Notes under the pieces: generated by a model
Told to the model about the DNA's origin: nothing
Seen by the model: only the letters and a program-made list of their open reading frames with translations
The model's database searches: none
In this document: positions 50,310-60,020 of the stretch, piece by piece
Layout: every line of letters starts with the position of its first letter
Position numbering within the stretch: the first letter of the stretch is position 1
Translations under genes and position numbers: made by a program
NCBI GenBank assembly: GCA_038530555.1
Contig: JBCBCN010000008.1
Location: forward strand, 62,001 to 126,000
Direction of reading: 5' to 3'
Length of the DNA stretch: 64,000 nucleotides
Source: HKCCE3408 sp038530555
GTDB taxonomy: Bacteria; Pseudomonadota; Alphaproteobacteria; Rhodobacterales; Rhodobacteraceae

Positions 50310-51760
50310 CCCGCGATCTGGCGCTTTTGCTCCCCGAGATCACGGTGGCCGTCGCAGCACTTTTGGGCCTCATGGTCATGTTGACCCGCGAGACGCCGCG
50401 CACGGCAGAGCGGTTCACCTGGATTGCAGCCGCCTTGGCGCTCGGCCTCACGCTGGTCATTTCGGTCAGGCTACAGGCGGGGGGCGCGCTCCTTCTGGGC
50501 AGCTTTCACGATGACAGTTTCGCCCGGCTGATCAAGGTGCTGCTCCTGCTGACCGGCGCGACGCTTGCTCTGATTGCCTTGCGCTCGCTCGACGGCTTGG
50601 GCCTCATGAAACCCGATTTGCCGATCCTCCTGGCTCTGGCCGCTTTGGGGGGGATGGTGATTGCGTCGGCGGGCGATCTGTTGATCCTCGCCCTCGGGCT
50701 CGAAATCCTATCGGCCGCGCTCTATGCGCTGTCTCGCACCCGGCTGGGCCCGGCGCCGCAAGTCCGGCCCTGGCGCGGCTATCGCGACAGTCTTCTGGCC
50801 ACCTGCGTGACCCTTCTGGGCATCGCGGTCATCGCCGGGAGCGGTGGGGCGAGCAACCTGGACGCCTTGGCGGGCGGGCTGAGCCAGGGGTTGGGCGCGT
50901 CCAGCTCGGGCGAGCTGCCTTTCGGTGTTTTGGCCGGTCTCGCGCTGTACGTGACGGGGATTTTGGCGAAGTTTTCCGTTGGGCCGCTGCAGCTTTGGCA
51001 GCCCGAGACGGGGCGGGAGCGGCCCGTGGTGGTCGTCGCGATGCTTGATCTTTTGCCCAAGATCGCCCTGGTCGCGGTGCTGGCTCGACTGCTCTTTACC
51101 GGGCTCGACCCGCTCAGCACGATCTGGCAGCCGATCCTTGCCTCTTTGGCCCTGGTCGCGGTGGTCTTCGGGGCGCTCGCGGCCCTGATGCAGACCGAGC
51201 TGAAGGGGCTTTTGGCCCAGACCGGTCTGGCGCAGCTGGGCCTGATCCTGATCGGCCTGGCGGCGGGTGGGCCGGAGGGGCTGTTGGCGGCCATGTTGGC
51301 CCTGGTTCTTTACACCGCGCTGCAAACCGGCGGCTATGCCTTCGCCGCGACCCTGACTAGCGATGGCCGCCCGATGACGGCGCTCAGCGCTCTGGTGGGC
51401 TATGTGAGCCACGCCCCGGCCCGGACACTCGCGGTCCTTTTGATCCTGCTTGGCCTCAGCGGTGCGCCGCCTCTCGTGGGCTATGCGGCAAAGATCGCGC
51501 TGCTTTTCGCGGCTTCCTCTGGGGGTTGGCTGTGGTTGGCCATCGCGGCATTCGCCGCGTTCTTGGCCTGTGTGGCGGTCTATCTGCGCCTTGCGATCCA
51601 ATTGGCGAGTGGTGAGGATGAGGAGATCCTGGACACGCGGTTCGACGTCCTCCCCGTCGCCATCGTGATGGTCGCGGCTTCTGTCTCAGTCATCGGGGCC
51701 TTCACGCTTCTGGGGCTCGATGATCTCGCCTGGCAAGCGGCTGAAAGCCTGGCACGGTGA
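50306..51760 (+). CDS. nuoN: NuoN-like complex I antiporter subunit
   Basis: A 484-residue membrane protein of the NuoN family. It keeps more of the functional charges than its neighbours: TM5 Glu E133 ('LGLEILSAALY'), TM7 Lys K222 ('ILAKFSVGPLQLW'), TM8 Lys K252 ('LLPKIALVAVLARL') and TM12 Lys K396 ('LVGYAAKIALL'). The His of 'AHMG' is Q310. 'LPEITVAVAALLGLM' opens the protein in the usual way. The ATG overlaps a short upstream frame, and the stop overlaps birA (GTGA). Confidence 0.85.
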   Translation: MTRDLALLLPEITVAVAALLGLMVMLTRETPRTAERFTWIAAALALGLTLVISVRLQAGGALLLGSFHDDSFARLIKVLLLLTGATLALIALRSLDGLGLMKPDLPILLALAALGGMVIASAGDLLILALGLEILSAALYALSRTRLGPAPQVRPWRGYRDSLLATCVTLLGIAVIAGSGGASNLDALAGGLSQGLGASSSGELPFGVLAGLALYVTGILAKFSVGPLQLWQPETGRERPVVVVAMLDLLPKIALVAVLARLLFTGLDPLSTIWQPILASLALVAVVFGALAALMQTELKGLLAQTGLAQLGLILIGLAAGGPEGLLAAMLALVLYTALQTGGYAFAATLTSDGRPMTALSALVGYVSHAPARTLAVLLILLGLSGAPPLVGYAAKIALLFAASSGGWLWLAIAAFAAFLACVAVYLRLAIQLASGEDEEILDTRFDVLPVAIVMVAASVSVIGAFTLLGLDDLAWQAAESLAR

Positions 51761-52533
51761 GCGAGATCGCAGGCGCCGGTTGGCCCGAAGGCTATGAGAG
51801 GCGCATCCTGGAAGAGGTAAGCTCGACAATGGATGCCGCCGCGGCGGCCGCGACGGAGCTGACGCGGCCGACATGGATCTTTGCGCGTCAGCAAACCGGC
51901 GCGCGGGGCAGGCGGGGGCGGGCCTGGGCCATGCCGGAGGGAAATTTTGCCGCGACCTTGCTCTTGAAGCCTGAGGGCGCGGTGGGCCAGGTCGCGCTGC
52001 GCAGTTTCGCCGCCGCACTTGCCTTGGATGCCGCGCTGCAAGCGGTTGGCGTGCCTGAAGGTGACCTGGCGTTGAAATGGCCCAATGACGTGCTTTATCG
52101 CGGGGGGAAACTGGCGGGGATCTTGCTGGAAAGCGAGGCCATGCCGCAACCGACCCCCGCCAAAGCAGCGACCGGCGTCGCCTGGCTCAGCATCGGCTTC
52201 GGCGTAAATATTGCCGCCGCGCCTGAGCCACAGCCCGATGCCGCTTTCCGGCCCATTGCCCTCGCGCCCAAGCACCGCGTCACACCCGAGCGCTTTCTGG
52301 AGCATCTGGCCCAGGCTTATGCGGTTTGGGAGGCGCGGTTTGGCGCAGATGGTTTCGGGCCACTGCGCGCGGCCTGGCTCATGCGAGCGGCGCGGCTGGG
52401 CCAAGAGGTGACGGCGCGGATCGGCGCAGGCCAAGTCAGCGGCCGGTTTGAGACGGTGGACGAGGAGGGCAACCTTGTCCTAGAGACCGATACCGGCCAG
52501 CGGCGCATCGCGGCGGCGGAGATCTACTTTTGA
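51757..52533 (+). CDS. birA: Biotin-[acetyl-CoA-carboxylase] ligase
   Basis: Attaches biotin to carboxylase biotinyl domains via biotinyl-AMP. The 258-residue protein is the short form without an N-terminal DNA-binding domain, so it is not a repressor. The catalytic region has 'FARQQTGARGRRGRAWAMPEGNFAATLLL', the biotinyl-AMP loop, and 'LALKWPNDVLYRGGKLAGILLES' with the Lys. Its target in this window is the LiuD biotinyl domain. It starts with GTG 51757, overlapping nuoN. In Rhodobacterales birA follows nuoN by habit. Confidence 0.94.
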   Translation: MSEIAGAGWPEGYERRILEEVSSTMDAAAAAATELTRPTWIFARQQTGARGRRGRAWAMPEGNFAATLLLKPEGAVGQVALRSFAAALALDAALQAVGVPEGDLALKWPNDVLYRGGKLAGILLESEAMPQPTPAKAATGVAWLSIGFGVNIAAAPEPQPDAAFRPIALAPKHRVTPERFLEHLAQAYAVWEARFGADGFGPLRAAWLMRAARLGQEVTARIGAGQVSGRFETVDEEGNLVLETDTGQRRIAAAEIYF

Positions 52534-52568
52534 GCGCTGCGATATCAGGCGCGTGACGGGAGGCAGCC

Positions 52569-53345
52569 ATGTTGCTTTGTATCGATTGCGGCAACACCAA
52601 TACGGTGTTCTCGGTCTGGGACGGTGAGGCGTTCCTGGCGACCTTCCGCACCGCGACCGAGCATACCCGCACGGCCGATCAGTATTTCACCTGGTTCAGC
52701 ACGCTGATGCGGCACCACAAGCTGGACGTCGAAGTGACCGAGGCGATCATCTCCTCGACGGTGCCGCGCGTCGTCTTCAACTTGCGCGTGTTCTGTGACC
52801 GCTATTTCGGCACACGGCCCTGGGTGGTGGGCAAGCCCGATTGCGCCCTGCCGGTGGAACCGCGCGTGGACGAAGGCACGCAAGTGGGACCCGACCGCCT
52901 CGTCAACACGGCCGGAGCCTTTGACCGGCATGGCGGCGATCTTGTGGTGGTGGATTTTGGCACCGCGACCACCTTTGATGTGGTGGCAGCCGATGGCGCC
53001 TATGTGGGCGGTGTGATCGCACCGGGCGTCAATCTCAGCCTCGAGGCGCTGCACCTCGCCGCAGCAGCGCTGCCCCATGTCGATGTGACCAAACCCCAGG
53101 CCGTGATCGGCACCAACACGGTGGCTTGTATGCAATCGGGGGTTTTCTGGGGCTATGTCGGCCTTGTGCGCGGGATTTGTGACCGGATCGCGGCGGAATA
53201 TGCGGCGCCGATGCGGATTGTGGGCACCGGCGGCCTGGCGCCGTTGTTCTCGCAGGGGGATGTGTTATTTGACGAGATCGAGGATGACCTCACGATGCAC
53301 GGCCTGACCGTGATTCACAAACATAACAAAGATTTGGAAGCCTGA
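52569..53345 (+). CDS. coaX: Type III pantothenate kinase
   Basis: Phosphorylates pantothenate in the first step of coenzyme A synthesis. The ASKHA-fold signatures are 'LLCIDCGNTNTVFSVWDG' (phosphate 1), 'KPDCALPVEPRVDEGTQVGPDRLVNTAGAFD' and 'VVVDFGTATTFDVVAADGAYVGGVIAPG', followed by 'GTGGLAPLF'. 258 residues. The ATG is 35 bases after birA, and the stop shares its A with the rnj start. Standard neighbour of birA and rnj in this group. Confidence 0.95.
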   Translation: MLLCIDCGNTNTVFSVWDGEAFLATFRTATEHTRTADQYFTWFSTLMRHHKLDVEVTEAIISSTVPRVVFNLRVFCDRYFGTRPWVVGKPDCALPVEPRVDEGTQVGPDRLVNTAGAFDRHGGDLVVVDFGTATTFDVVAADGAYVGGVIAPGVNLSLEALHLAAAALPHVDVTKPQAVIGTNTVACMQSGVFWGYVGLVRGICDRIAAEYAAPMRIVGTGGLAPLFSQGDVLFDEIEDDLTMHGLTVIHKHNKDLEA

Positions 53346-55021
53346 TGAGCGATGCACCCCGACTGATCTATATGCCGCTGGGCGGCGCCGGTGAGATCGG
53401 CATGAACGCCTATCTCTACGGCTATGGTCCGGCGGGGTCGGAACGCTTCATCCTGGTTGATCTGGGCGTGGCCTTTCCGGATATGGATGGGCAGCCGGGC
53501 GTCGATGTGATCCTGCCCGATGTCGCCTGGCTGGCCGAGCGGGCCGACCGGTTAGACGGTATTTTCATCACCCATGCCCACGAAGACCATATCGGCGCGG
53601 TCGGTCATCTTTGGGCGCAGCTTAAGGCGCCGATCTTTTGCCGGGCGTTCACTTCGATCCATGCGGGCCGCAAACTGGAGGAGGCAGGCCATGACGCGCA
53701 AGCCATCCTGCGTGTGGTCGCGCCCTATCCCGAGACTGTCGAGGCGGGCCCGTTCCGCGTGGCCTTCGCGCCGATCTCGCATTCGATCCCGGAGGCGGCG
53801 GGCCTGGTGATCGACACGCCTGCGGGAAGGGTGGTGCATTCGGGCGATTTCAAGCTCGACGACACCCCCATCGTCGGGGAGCCCTTCGACCGCGCCATGT
53901 GGTCCGAGATCGCCGAGGCCGGGGTGCGGGCCCTGATCTGCGACAGCACGAATGTCTTTTCGCCCCGCGCGGGCCGCTCCGAAAGCCAGCTGGGCAAGCC
54001 GATTGAGGCGCTTGTGGCGGGGGCAAGCGGCCTGGTGGTGGCCACGACGTTTGCCTCCAACGTGGCCCGGTTGAAAACCTTGGCCAGCGCGGCGACGGCG
54101 GCCGGGCGCACCGTCTGCCTGATGGGCCGGGCGATGAAGCGGATGGTGGCGGCCTCCGTCGAGGCGGGCGTGCTGACCGATTTTCCCGCTACGGTCAGCC
54201 CCGAGGATGCCCTCGATATCCCGCGCCAGAACCTGATGCTGATCGTGACCGGCAGCCAGGGGGAGCGGCGCGCGGCCACGGCGGCCTTGTCGCGCGGCAG
54301 CTATCTGGGCCATGAGCTCAAGGACGGCGATCTGTTCCTGTTCTCGTCGAAAACCATCCCCGGCAACGAGGTTGGCGTGGCGCGCATCCAGAACGCATTT
54401 GCCGAAATGGGCGTCGATGTGGTCGATGGCGAAAGCGGTGATTATCACGTCTCGGGCCATGCCAACCGCCCCGATCTGCAAGCCATGCACGCCCTGATCA
54501 AGCCGCAGATCCTGGTGCCAAATCACGGCGAATACCGCCATTTGCGCGAGCATGCCAAACTGGGCGCCGAGGCGGGTCTGGTGGGTCTTTTGGCGGCCAA
54601 TGGCACCATGCTCGAGCTCAGCGGCAATCAGCCAGGACCGGTGGAGTATATCGAAACGGGTCGGGTCTACCTCGATGGCCGGGCGCAGGTCGGTGCCTTT
54701 GACGGGGTGATCCGCGACCGGATGAAGCTGGCGCTGAACGGCTTGGTGGTGGTCGCCGTGATCGTCGATGAGGAGGACGATCTGCTGGAAGGCGCGATGG
54801 TGGAGCTGCGCGGTCTGCCCGAAGTGACGGGGAGCGGCGCCGATCTGGCCGAGATGATCGAGGATCAGCTGGCCGAGGCCCTGCCGCGCCTCGATGACCG
54901 GATCATCGCCAATGACGACAAGCTTGAAGAGCAGGTCAAGCGCGTGGCGCGTGGGGTTTGCCAGGACGAGATCGGCAAAAAGCCCGAAGTGACGCTGATG
55001 GTGCAGCGACTGATGGCCTGA
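53345..55021 (+). CDS. rnj: Ribonuclease J
   Basis: A beta-CASP metallo-beta-lactamase nuclease with 5'-3' exo- and endoribonuclease activity, acting in rRNA and mRNA processing. The metal site 'ITHAHEDHIGAVGHLW' is at about residue 76. 'VVHSGDFKLDDTPIVG' gives the further Asp, and the beta-CASP part has 'VTGSQGERRAATAALSRG' and 'NHGEYRHLREHAKLG'. The C-terminal domain continues to residue 558. The ATG begins on the last base of coaX. A terminator follows. Confidence 0.95.
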   Translation: MSDAPRLIYMPLGGAGEIGMNAYLYGYGPAGSERFILVDLGVAFPDMDGQPGVDVILPDVAWLAERADRLDGIFITHAHEDHIGAVGHLWAQLKAPIFCRAFTSIHAGRKLEEAGHDAQAILRVVAPYPETVEAGPFRVAFAPISHSIPEAAGLVIDTPAGRVVHSGDFKLDDTPIVGEPFDRAMWSEIAEAGVRALICDSTNVFSPRAGRSESQLGKPIEALVAGASGLVVATTFASNVARLKTLASAATAAGRTVCLMGRAMKRMVAASVEAGVLTDFPATVSPEDALDIPRQNLMLIVTGSQGERRAATAALSRGSYLGHELKDGDLFLFSSKTIPGNEVGVARIQNAFAEMGVDVVDGESGDYHVSGHANRPDLQAMHALIKPQILVPNHGEYRHLREHAKLGAEAGLVGLLAANGTMLELSGNQPGPVEYIETGRVYLDGRAQVGAFDGVIRDRMKLALNGLVVVAVIVDEEDDLLEGAMVELRGLPEVTGSGADLAEMIEDQLAEALPRLDDRIIANDDKLEEQVKRVARGVCQDEIGKKPEVTLMVQRLMA

Positions 55022-55027
55022 AGCGCG

Positions 55028-55046
55028 GCGCCCCGTTCGGGGGCGC
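55028..55046 (+). terminator. Terminator hairpin between rnj and the DEAD-box gene
   Basis: GCGCCCC / GGGGCGC with a 5-base loop starts 6 bases after the rnj stop, followed by TACGCATTTTACC. It lies between convergent genes and could act for both. Confidence 0.65.
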
Positions 55047-55073
55047 TACGCATTTTACCGTAAGATCAGATGC

Positions 55074-56621
55074 TTACGCAGCGTTTTCGCTGTCTTCAGC
55101 GGCCTCGGGCGCGACTTGCTCTGGGGCGTCTTGCGCTGGCGCTTCGTCGCCGCGACGCTCGGCAAAGCTCAGCGCGATAAAGTCCGGCATGTGATCGCCC
55201 ATCCCGATGACTTTCGGGCCGCCGCCGCGTCTTTCTCTGGCGCCGCCACCGCGTCGACCGGAGCGCTCGCCCCGATCTGAGCGGTCACTGTTGCGTTCTG
55301 GGCTACGTTCTGGGCGGGCGGGTTTGGCCTCGGCGGGTGCCTCCGCCGTGTCTGCCTGGGCCGTTGCCTCGGTATTTTCTTGGCTTTTGCGTCCGCGTCC
55401 ACCGCGACGGCGCTTGGGGCGGTCTTCGGTCTCGGCCTCGGTTCTGCTCTCCGCCGCCTCGTCCGTGGCGCCCGTGCCATGGCCCTCGAGTTTGGGGATC
55501 GGATTGCCCAGTAGCTTTTCGATCTCAGCCAGGTATTTCTCATCGCGCCTGGCGCAAATCGTCAGAGCCGTGCCGAGCTTACCGGCCCGGCCCGTGCGCC
55601 CGATCCGGTGCACGTAATCTTCGGCATGCGACGGCACGTCGAAATTGAAGACATGGCTCACATCGGGGATGTCGAGCCCGCGCGCGGCCACATCGGAGGC
55701 AATCAGGAAGGTAATCTCACCCGAGCGGAAGCCATCGAGCGTGCGCATGCGGTGGCTTTGGTCGAGATCGCCGTGGATTGGCGATGCGTTCAGCCCGTAT
55801 TTCTTCATCGACTTGGCGACGATATCCACATCGACCTTGCGGTTGCAGAAGATGATCGCGTTGCGGCAGGCCTCGCCCTCGCTTGCGATCAAATCGCGCA
55901 AGAGCTTGCGCTTTTCGCTGGCTTCGCGGTCCTTGCGGCTGCCGCGGAACATGACCAGGCCTTGGGTGATCGTCTCGGATGTCGTGGATTGGCGCGCCAC
56001 TTCGACCTTGGCCGGATTGGCCAGGAAGGTGTTGGTGAGCCGCTCGATCTCCGGCGGCATCGTGGCGGAGAAAAACAGCGTTTGGCGGGTGAAGGGTGTT
56101 AGGCTGAAAATGCGCTCGATATCGGGAATGAAGCCCATATCGAGCATCCGGTCGGCCTCATCGATGACCATGATCTTGACGTCCGAGAGGATCAGCTTGC
56201 CACGTTCGAAGTGATCGAGCAGGCGGCCAGGCGTGGCGATCAGCACGTCAACACCCTTATCGATCAGCGTGTCCTGCTCCTTGAAGGAGACCCCGCCGAT
56301 CAGAAGCGCTTTGGTCAGTTTGACGTATTTCGAATAGATGTCGAAGTTTTCGGCCACCTGTGCCGCAAGCTCCCGCGTCGGGGCGAGCACTAGGCTCCGC
56401 GGCATGCGGGCCCGGGCGCGGCCACGGGCAAGGGCGGTGATCAGGGGCAGGGTGAAACTGGCGGTTTTGCCGGTTCCGGTTTGCGCGATCCCCAGGACGT
56501 CCTGGCCTTCGAGCGCGGGCGGGATGGCGCCCGCTTGGATTGGTGTTGGGTTTTCGTATCCCGCTTCGGAAACGGCTTTAAGGACCTTAGGGCTAAGGTT
56601 TAAATCGGTAAATTTTGTCAT
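55074..56621 (-). CDS. DEAD-box RNA helicase
   Basis: ATP-dependent RNA helicase of the RhlE type, 515 residues. Q motif 'NPTPIQAGAIPPALEGQDV', motif I 'AQTGTGKTASF', II 'MVIDEADRMLDMG', III 'FSATMP', V 'ASDVAARGLDIPDVSHV', VI 'HRIGRTGRAGKLG'. A low-complexity C-terminal tail of about 130 residues follows. It is rich in Arg/Glu/Ala ('RRRGGRGRKSQ', 'RSDRGERSGRRGGGARERRGGG') and is the usual RNA-binding extension. It probably helps ribosome assembly or mRNA decay together with RNases. I used ATG 56621 over 56627. Confidence 0.94.
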   Translation of the reverse strand: MTKFTDLNLSPKVLKAVSEAGYENPTPIQAGAIPPALEGQDVLGIAQTGTGKTASFTLPLITALARGRARARMPRSLVLAPTRELAAQVAENFDIYSKYVKLTKALLIGGVSFKEQDTLIDKGVDVLIATPGRLLDHFERGKLILSDVKIMVIDEADRMLDMGFIPDIERIFSLTPFTRQTLFFSATMPPEIERLTNTFLANPAKVEVARQSTTSETITQGLVMFRGSRKDREASEKRKLLRDLIASEGEACRNAIIFCNRKVDVDIVAKSMKKYGLNASPIHGDLDQSHRMRTLDGFRSGEITFLIASDVAARGLDIPDVSHVFNFDVPSHAEDYVHRIGRTGRAGKLGTALTICARRDEKYLAEIEKLLGNPIPKLEGHGTGATDEAAESRTEAETEDRPKRRRGGRGRKSQENTEATAQADTAEAPAEAKPARPERSPERNSDRSDRGERSGRRGGGARERRGGGPKVIGMGDHMPDFIALSFAERRGDEAPAQDAPEQVAPEAAEDSENAA

Positions 56622-56847
56622 ACGCATCCAGGTTGTAGCGCCCGTCGCCCGATCGGCTTGGGCAGGAAGGAGCGCATGATCTGCACGCTCCGCGTCACGT
56701 CCGGGCGGACCCCAGGCGTAGGCAGGCAGATAGTGGATAAACCGGCTGCGGTCAAATGTTGCAATTTGAAGTGAATGTTACCGATGCAGCTTTGAAGCTT
56801 ACCCCGAGGGCCTCTTGCGCGCGCTATCTGCTGCTGTGCATCGACAC

Positions 56848-57336
56848 TTAACCGGGCATGTCCGCGCTTTGCAAAGCGACCGCGAAGAGATCGGCGGGCA
56901 CAGTGACCTCTATGGCCCCATCTGGCCCTACCAGATGGCCCCGGAGGCCCGTTCGGCTGGCCGTTGCGAATTCGCGCGGGGTGAGATGGATCTCTCCAAC
57001 CCGCAGGGCGTCGCAGCGCGTCCCATGGCAAAACGGCTCAGCCCGGCCGGGCGAGACGAAGGCCAATTCGCGCTGCGCTTGATAAAACGCGTCCATCCGC
57101 AGGCGGCCATGCACCCCGTCGCGGGTTTGGCCGAACTCCACCACATGCACTTGCGTGCCGCCGCGTTCGAGGATCACGGCCTGCCCGATGATCGTGTGAT
57201 GGGGGTGGCGGGAGACCACGGCCTGGCGCGAGAGCGCCGCGTCGATCCCGGTGATGTCGGCGCGCATCACGCCCGCCGGGTCCAGCTGCACGCAGCCAAC
57301 AGGCAAGAGCAACAAGATCACCATCAAACTCAACAT
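56848..57336 (-). CDS. Lipoprotein of unknown function
   Basis: A 162-residue protein with a lipoprotein signal: 'MLSLMVILLLLPVGC' has a hydrophobic core and the lipobox 'LPVGC'. The mature part is a mixed beta-rich domain with two Cys ('EPFCHGTRCDALRVGEIHL') and no known motif. It would be lipidated by the Lgt encoded at 12.2-13.1 kb. The start is uncertain: ATG 57336 gives a normal short signal, while ATG 57399 would add 21 residues. It lies alone between the helicase and prfC. Confidence 0.65.
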   Translation of the reverse strand: MLSLMVILLLLPVGCVQLDPAGVMRADITGIDAALSRQAVVSRHPHHTIIGQAVILERGGTQVHVVEFGQTRDGVHGRLRMDAFYQAQRELAFVSPGRAEPFCHGTRCDALRVGEIHLTPREFATASRTGLRGHLVGPDGAIEVTVPADLFAVALQSADMPG

Positions 57337-57432
57337 GCGCAAAGGGGGTCTCAAACGGGACGGTTTGCGCGCATTTTCAATCAAATCAGCACCAATCATT
57401 CCGCATGCTTGGCGGCGATTGGTTAATTTTCT

Positions 57433-59040
<1,608 letters not shown>

Positions 59041-59166
59041 GGCGCGGGTCATAGCGGGCGGCGATTGGCCTGGCAATGCGGTGGGAGACGAGACAGCTGG
59101 CCGCCTCTGGTGTCACCGGGTCGCGGCTGCTACGAGGCGGCGAAATCGCAATTGCAGGAGGGTCGC

Positions 59167-59946
59167 ATGGATTTGGGCATCAAGGGAAAACGCGCGCTGG
59201 TCTGTGCCTCATCCAAGGGCCTGGGCCGCGGTTGTGCCGAAAAGCTGGCCGAGGCCGGGGTGGACCTGGTCCTGAATGCGCGCGGCGCGGAGGCGTTGGA
59301 AGAGACGGCCGAGGCGATCCGCGCAGCCACTGGCGTCTCGGTCGAGACGGTCGCCGCTGATGTGACAACGCCCGAAGGCCAGACGGCGGTGATCGCGGCC
59401 GCCGGTCAGGCCGATATCCTGGTCAACAACGCGGGCGGCCCACCTCCGGGCATGTGGACGGATTGGGACCGGGACGATTTTATTGCCGCCCTCGACGCCA
59501 ACATGCTGACGCCCATCGCGCTCATTAAAGCGCTGGTTCCCGGCATGATGGAGCGGGGCTGGGGCCGAGTGGTCAACATAACCTCGCAATCGGTGAAGGC
59601 GCCGATCCCGGTTCTGGGTCTTTCCAATTCCGCGCGGGCGGGGCTCACCGGCTATGTCGCGGGCACTTCGCGGCAAGTCGCGGAAAAGGGCGTGACGATC
59701 AACAACCTGCTGCCGGGGATCCACGCGACGGACCGCGCGGTGTCGCTCGATGGAGGGGTCGCCAAAGCGCAGGGCATCTCGATCGAGCAGGCCAAGACGA
59801 ACCGTGAGGCCACGATCCCGACACGTCGCTACGGCACGCGGGAGGAATTCGGCGCGACCTGCGCGTTTTTGTGCTCGGTCCATGCGGGCTTTATCGTCGG
59901 GCAGAACATCCTGCATGACGGCGGCGGCACAAACGCGACGATCTAG
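59167..59946 (+). CDS. SDR-family protein with altered YxxxK site
   Basis: A 259-residue short-chain dehydrogenase/reductase-fold protein. The NAD(P)-binding 'ASSKGLGRGCAEKLAEAG' and 'ILVNNAGGPPPG' are present, and the catalytic Ser is in 'NITSQSVKAPIP'. However, the Tyr-x3-Lys pair is replaced: the aligned positions in 'LGLSNSARAGLTGY' read S153 and R157. A subfamily of alphaproteobacterial SDRs shares this 'LSNxARAGLTG' form as I remember it, so it is a family trait rather than a mutation. It may still bind the cofactor, but ordinary dehydrogenase chemistry is doubtful. The ATG at 59167 follows GGAGGG. Confidence 0.85.
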   Translation: MDLGIKGKRALVCASSKGLGRGCAEKLAEAGVDLVLNARGAEALEETAEAIRAATGVSVETVAADVTTPEGQTAVIAAAGQADILVNNAGGPPPGMWTDWDRDDFIAALDANMLTPIALIKALVPGMMERGWGRVVNITSQSVKAPIPVLGLSNSARAGLTGYVAGTSRQVAEKGVTINNLLPGIHATDRAVSLDGGVAKAQGISIEQAKTNREATIPTRRYGTREEFGATCAFLCSVHAGFIVGQNILHDGGGTNATI

Positions 59947-59970
59947 GCGCGGAGAGACATTCTGCGAGGC

Positions 59971-60003
59971 TGTGGACAAAGCAGTGGATAAATCTGTGGA
60001 CAG
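59971..60003 (+). repeat. Three tandem 12-bp units resembling DnaA boxes
   Basis: TGTGGACAA (59971), AGTGGATAA (59983) and TGTGGACAG (59995) stand 12 bases apart. Each is one or two mismatches from TGTGGATAA. The array lies 25 bases after the SDR stop and 18 before the ABC ATPase ATG. DnaA binding is a guess from the sequence likeness. Confidence 0.5.
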
Positions 60004-60020
60004 ATCTTGGGGTGCATCGC

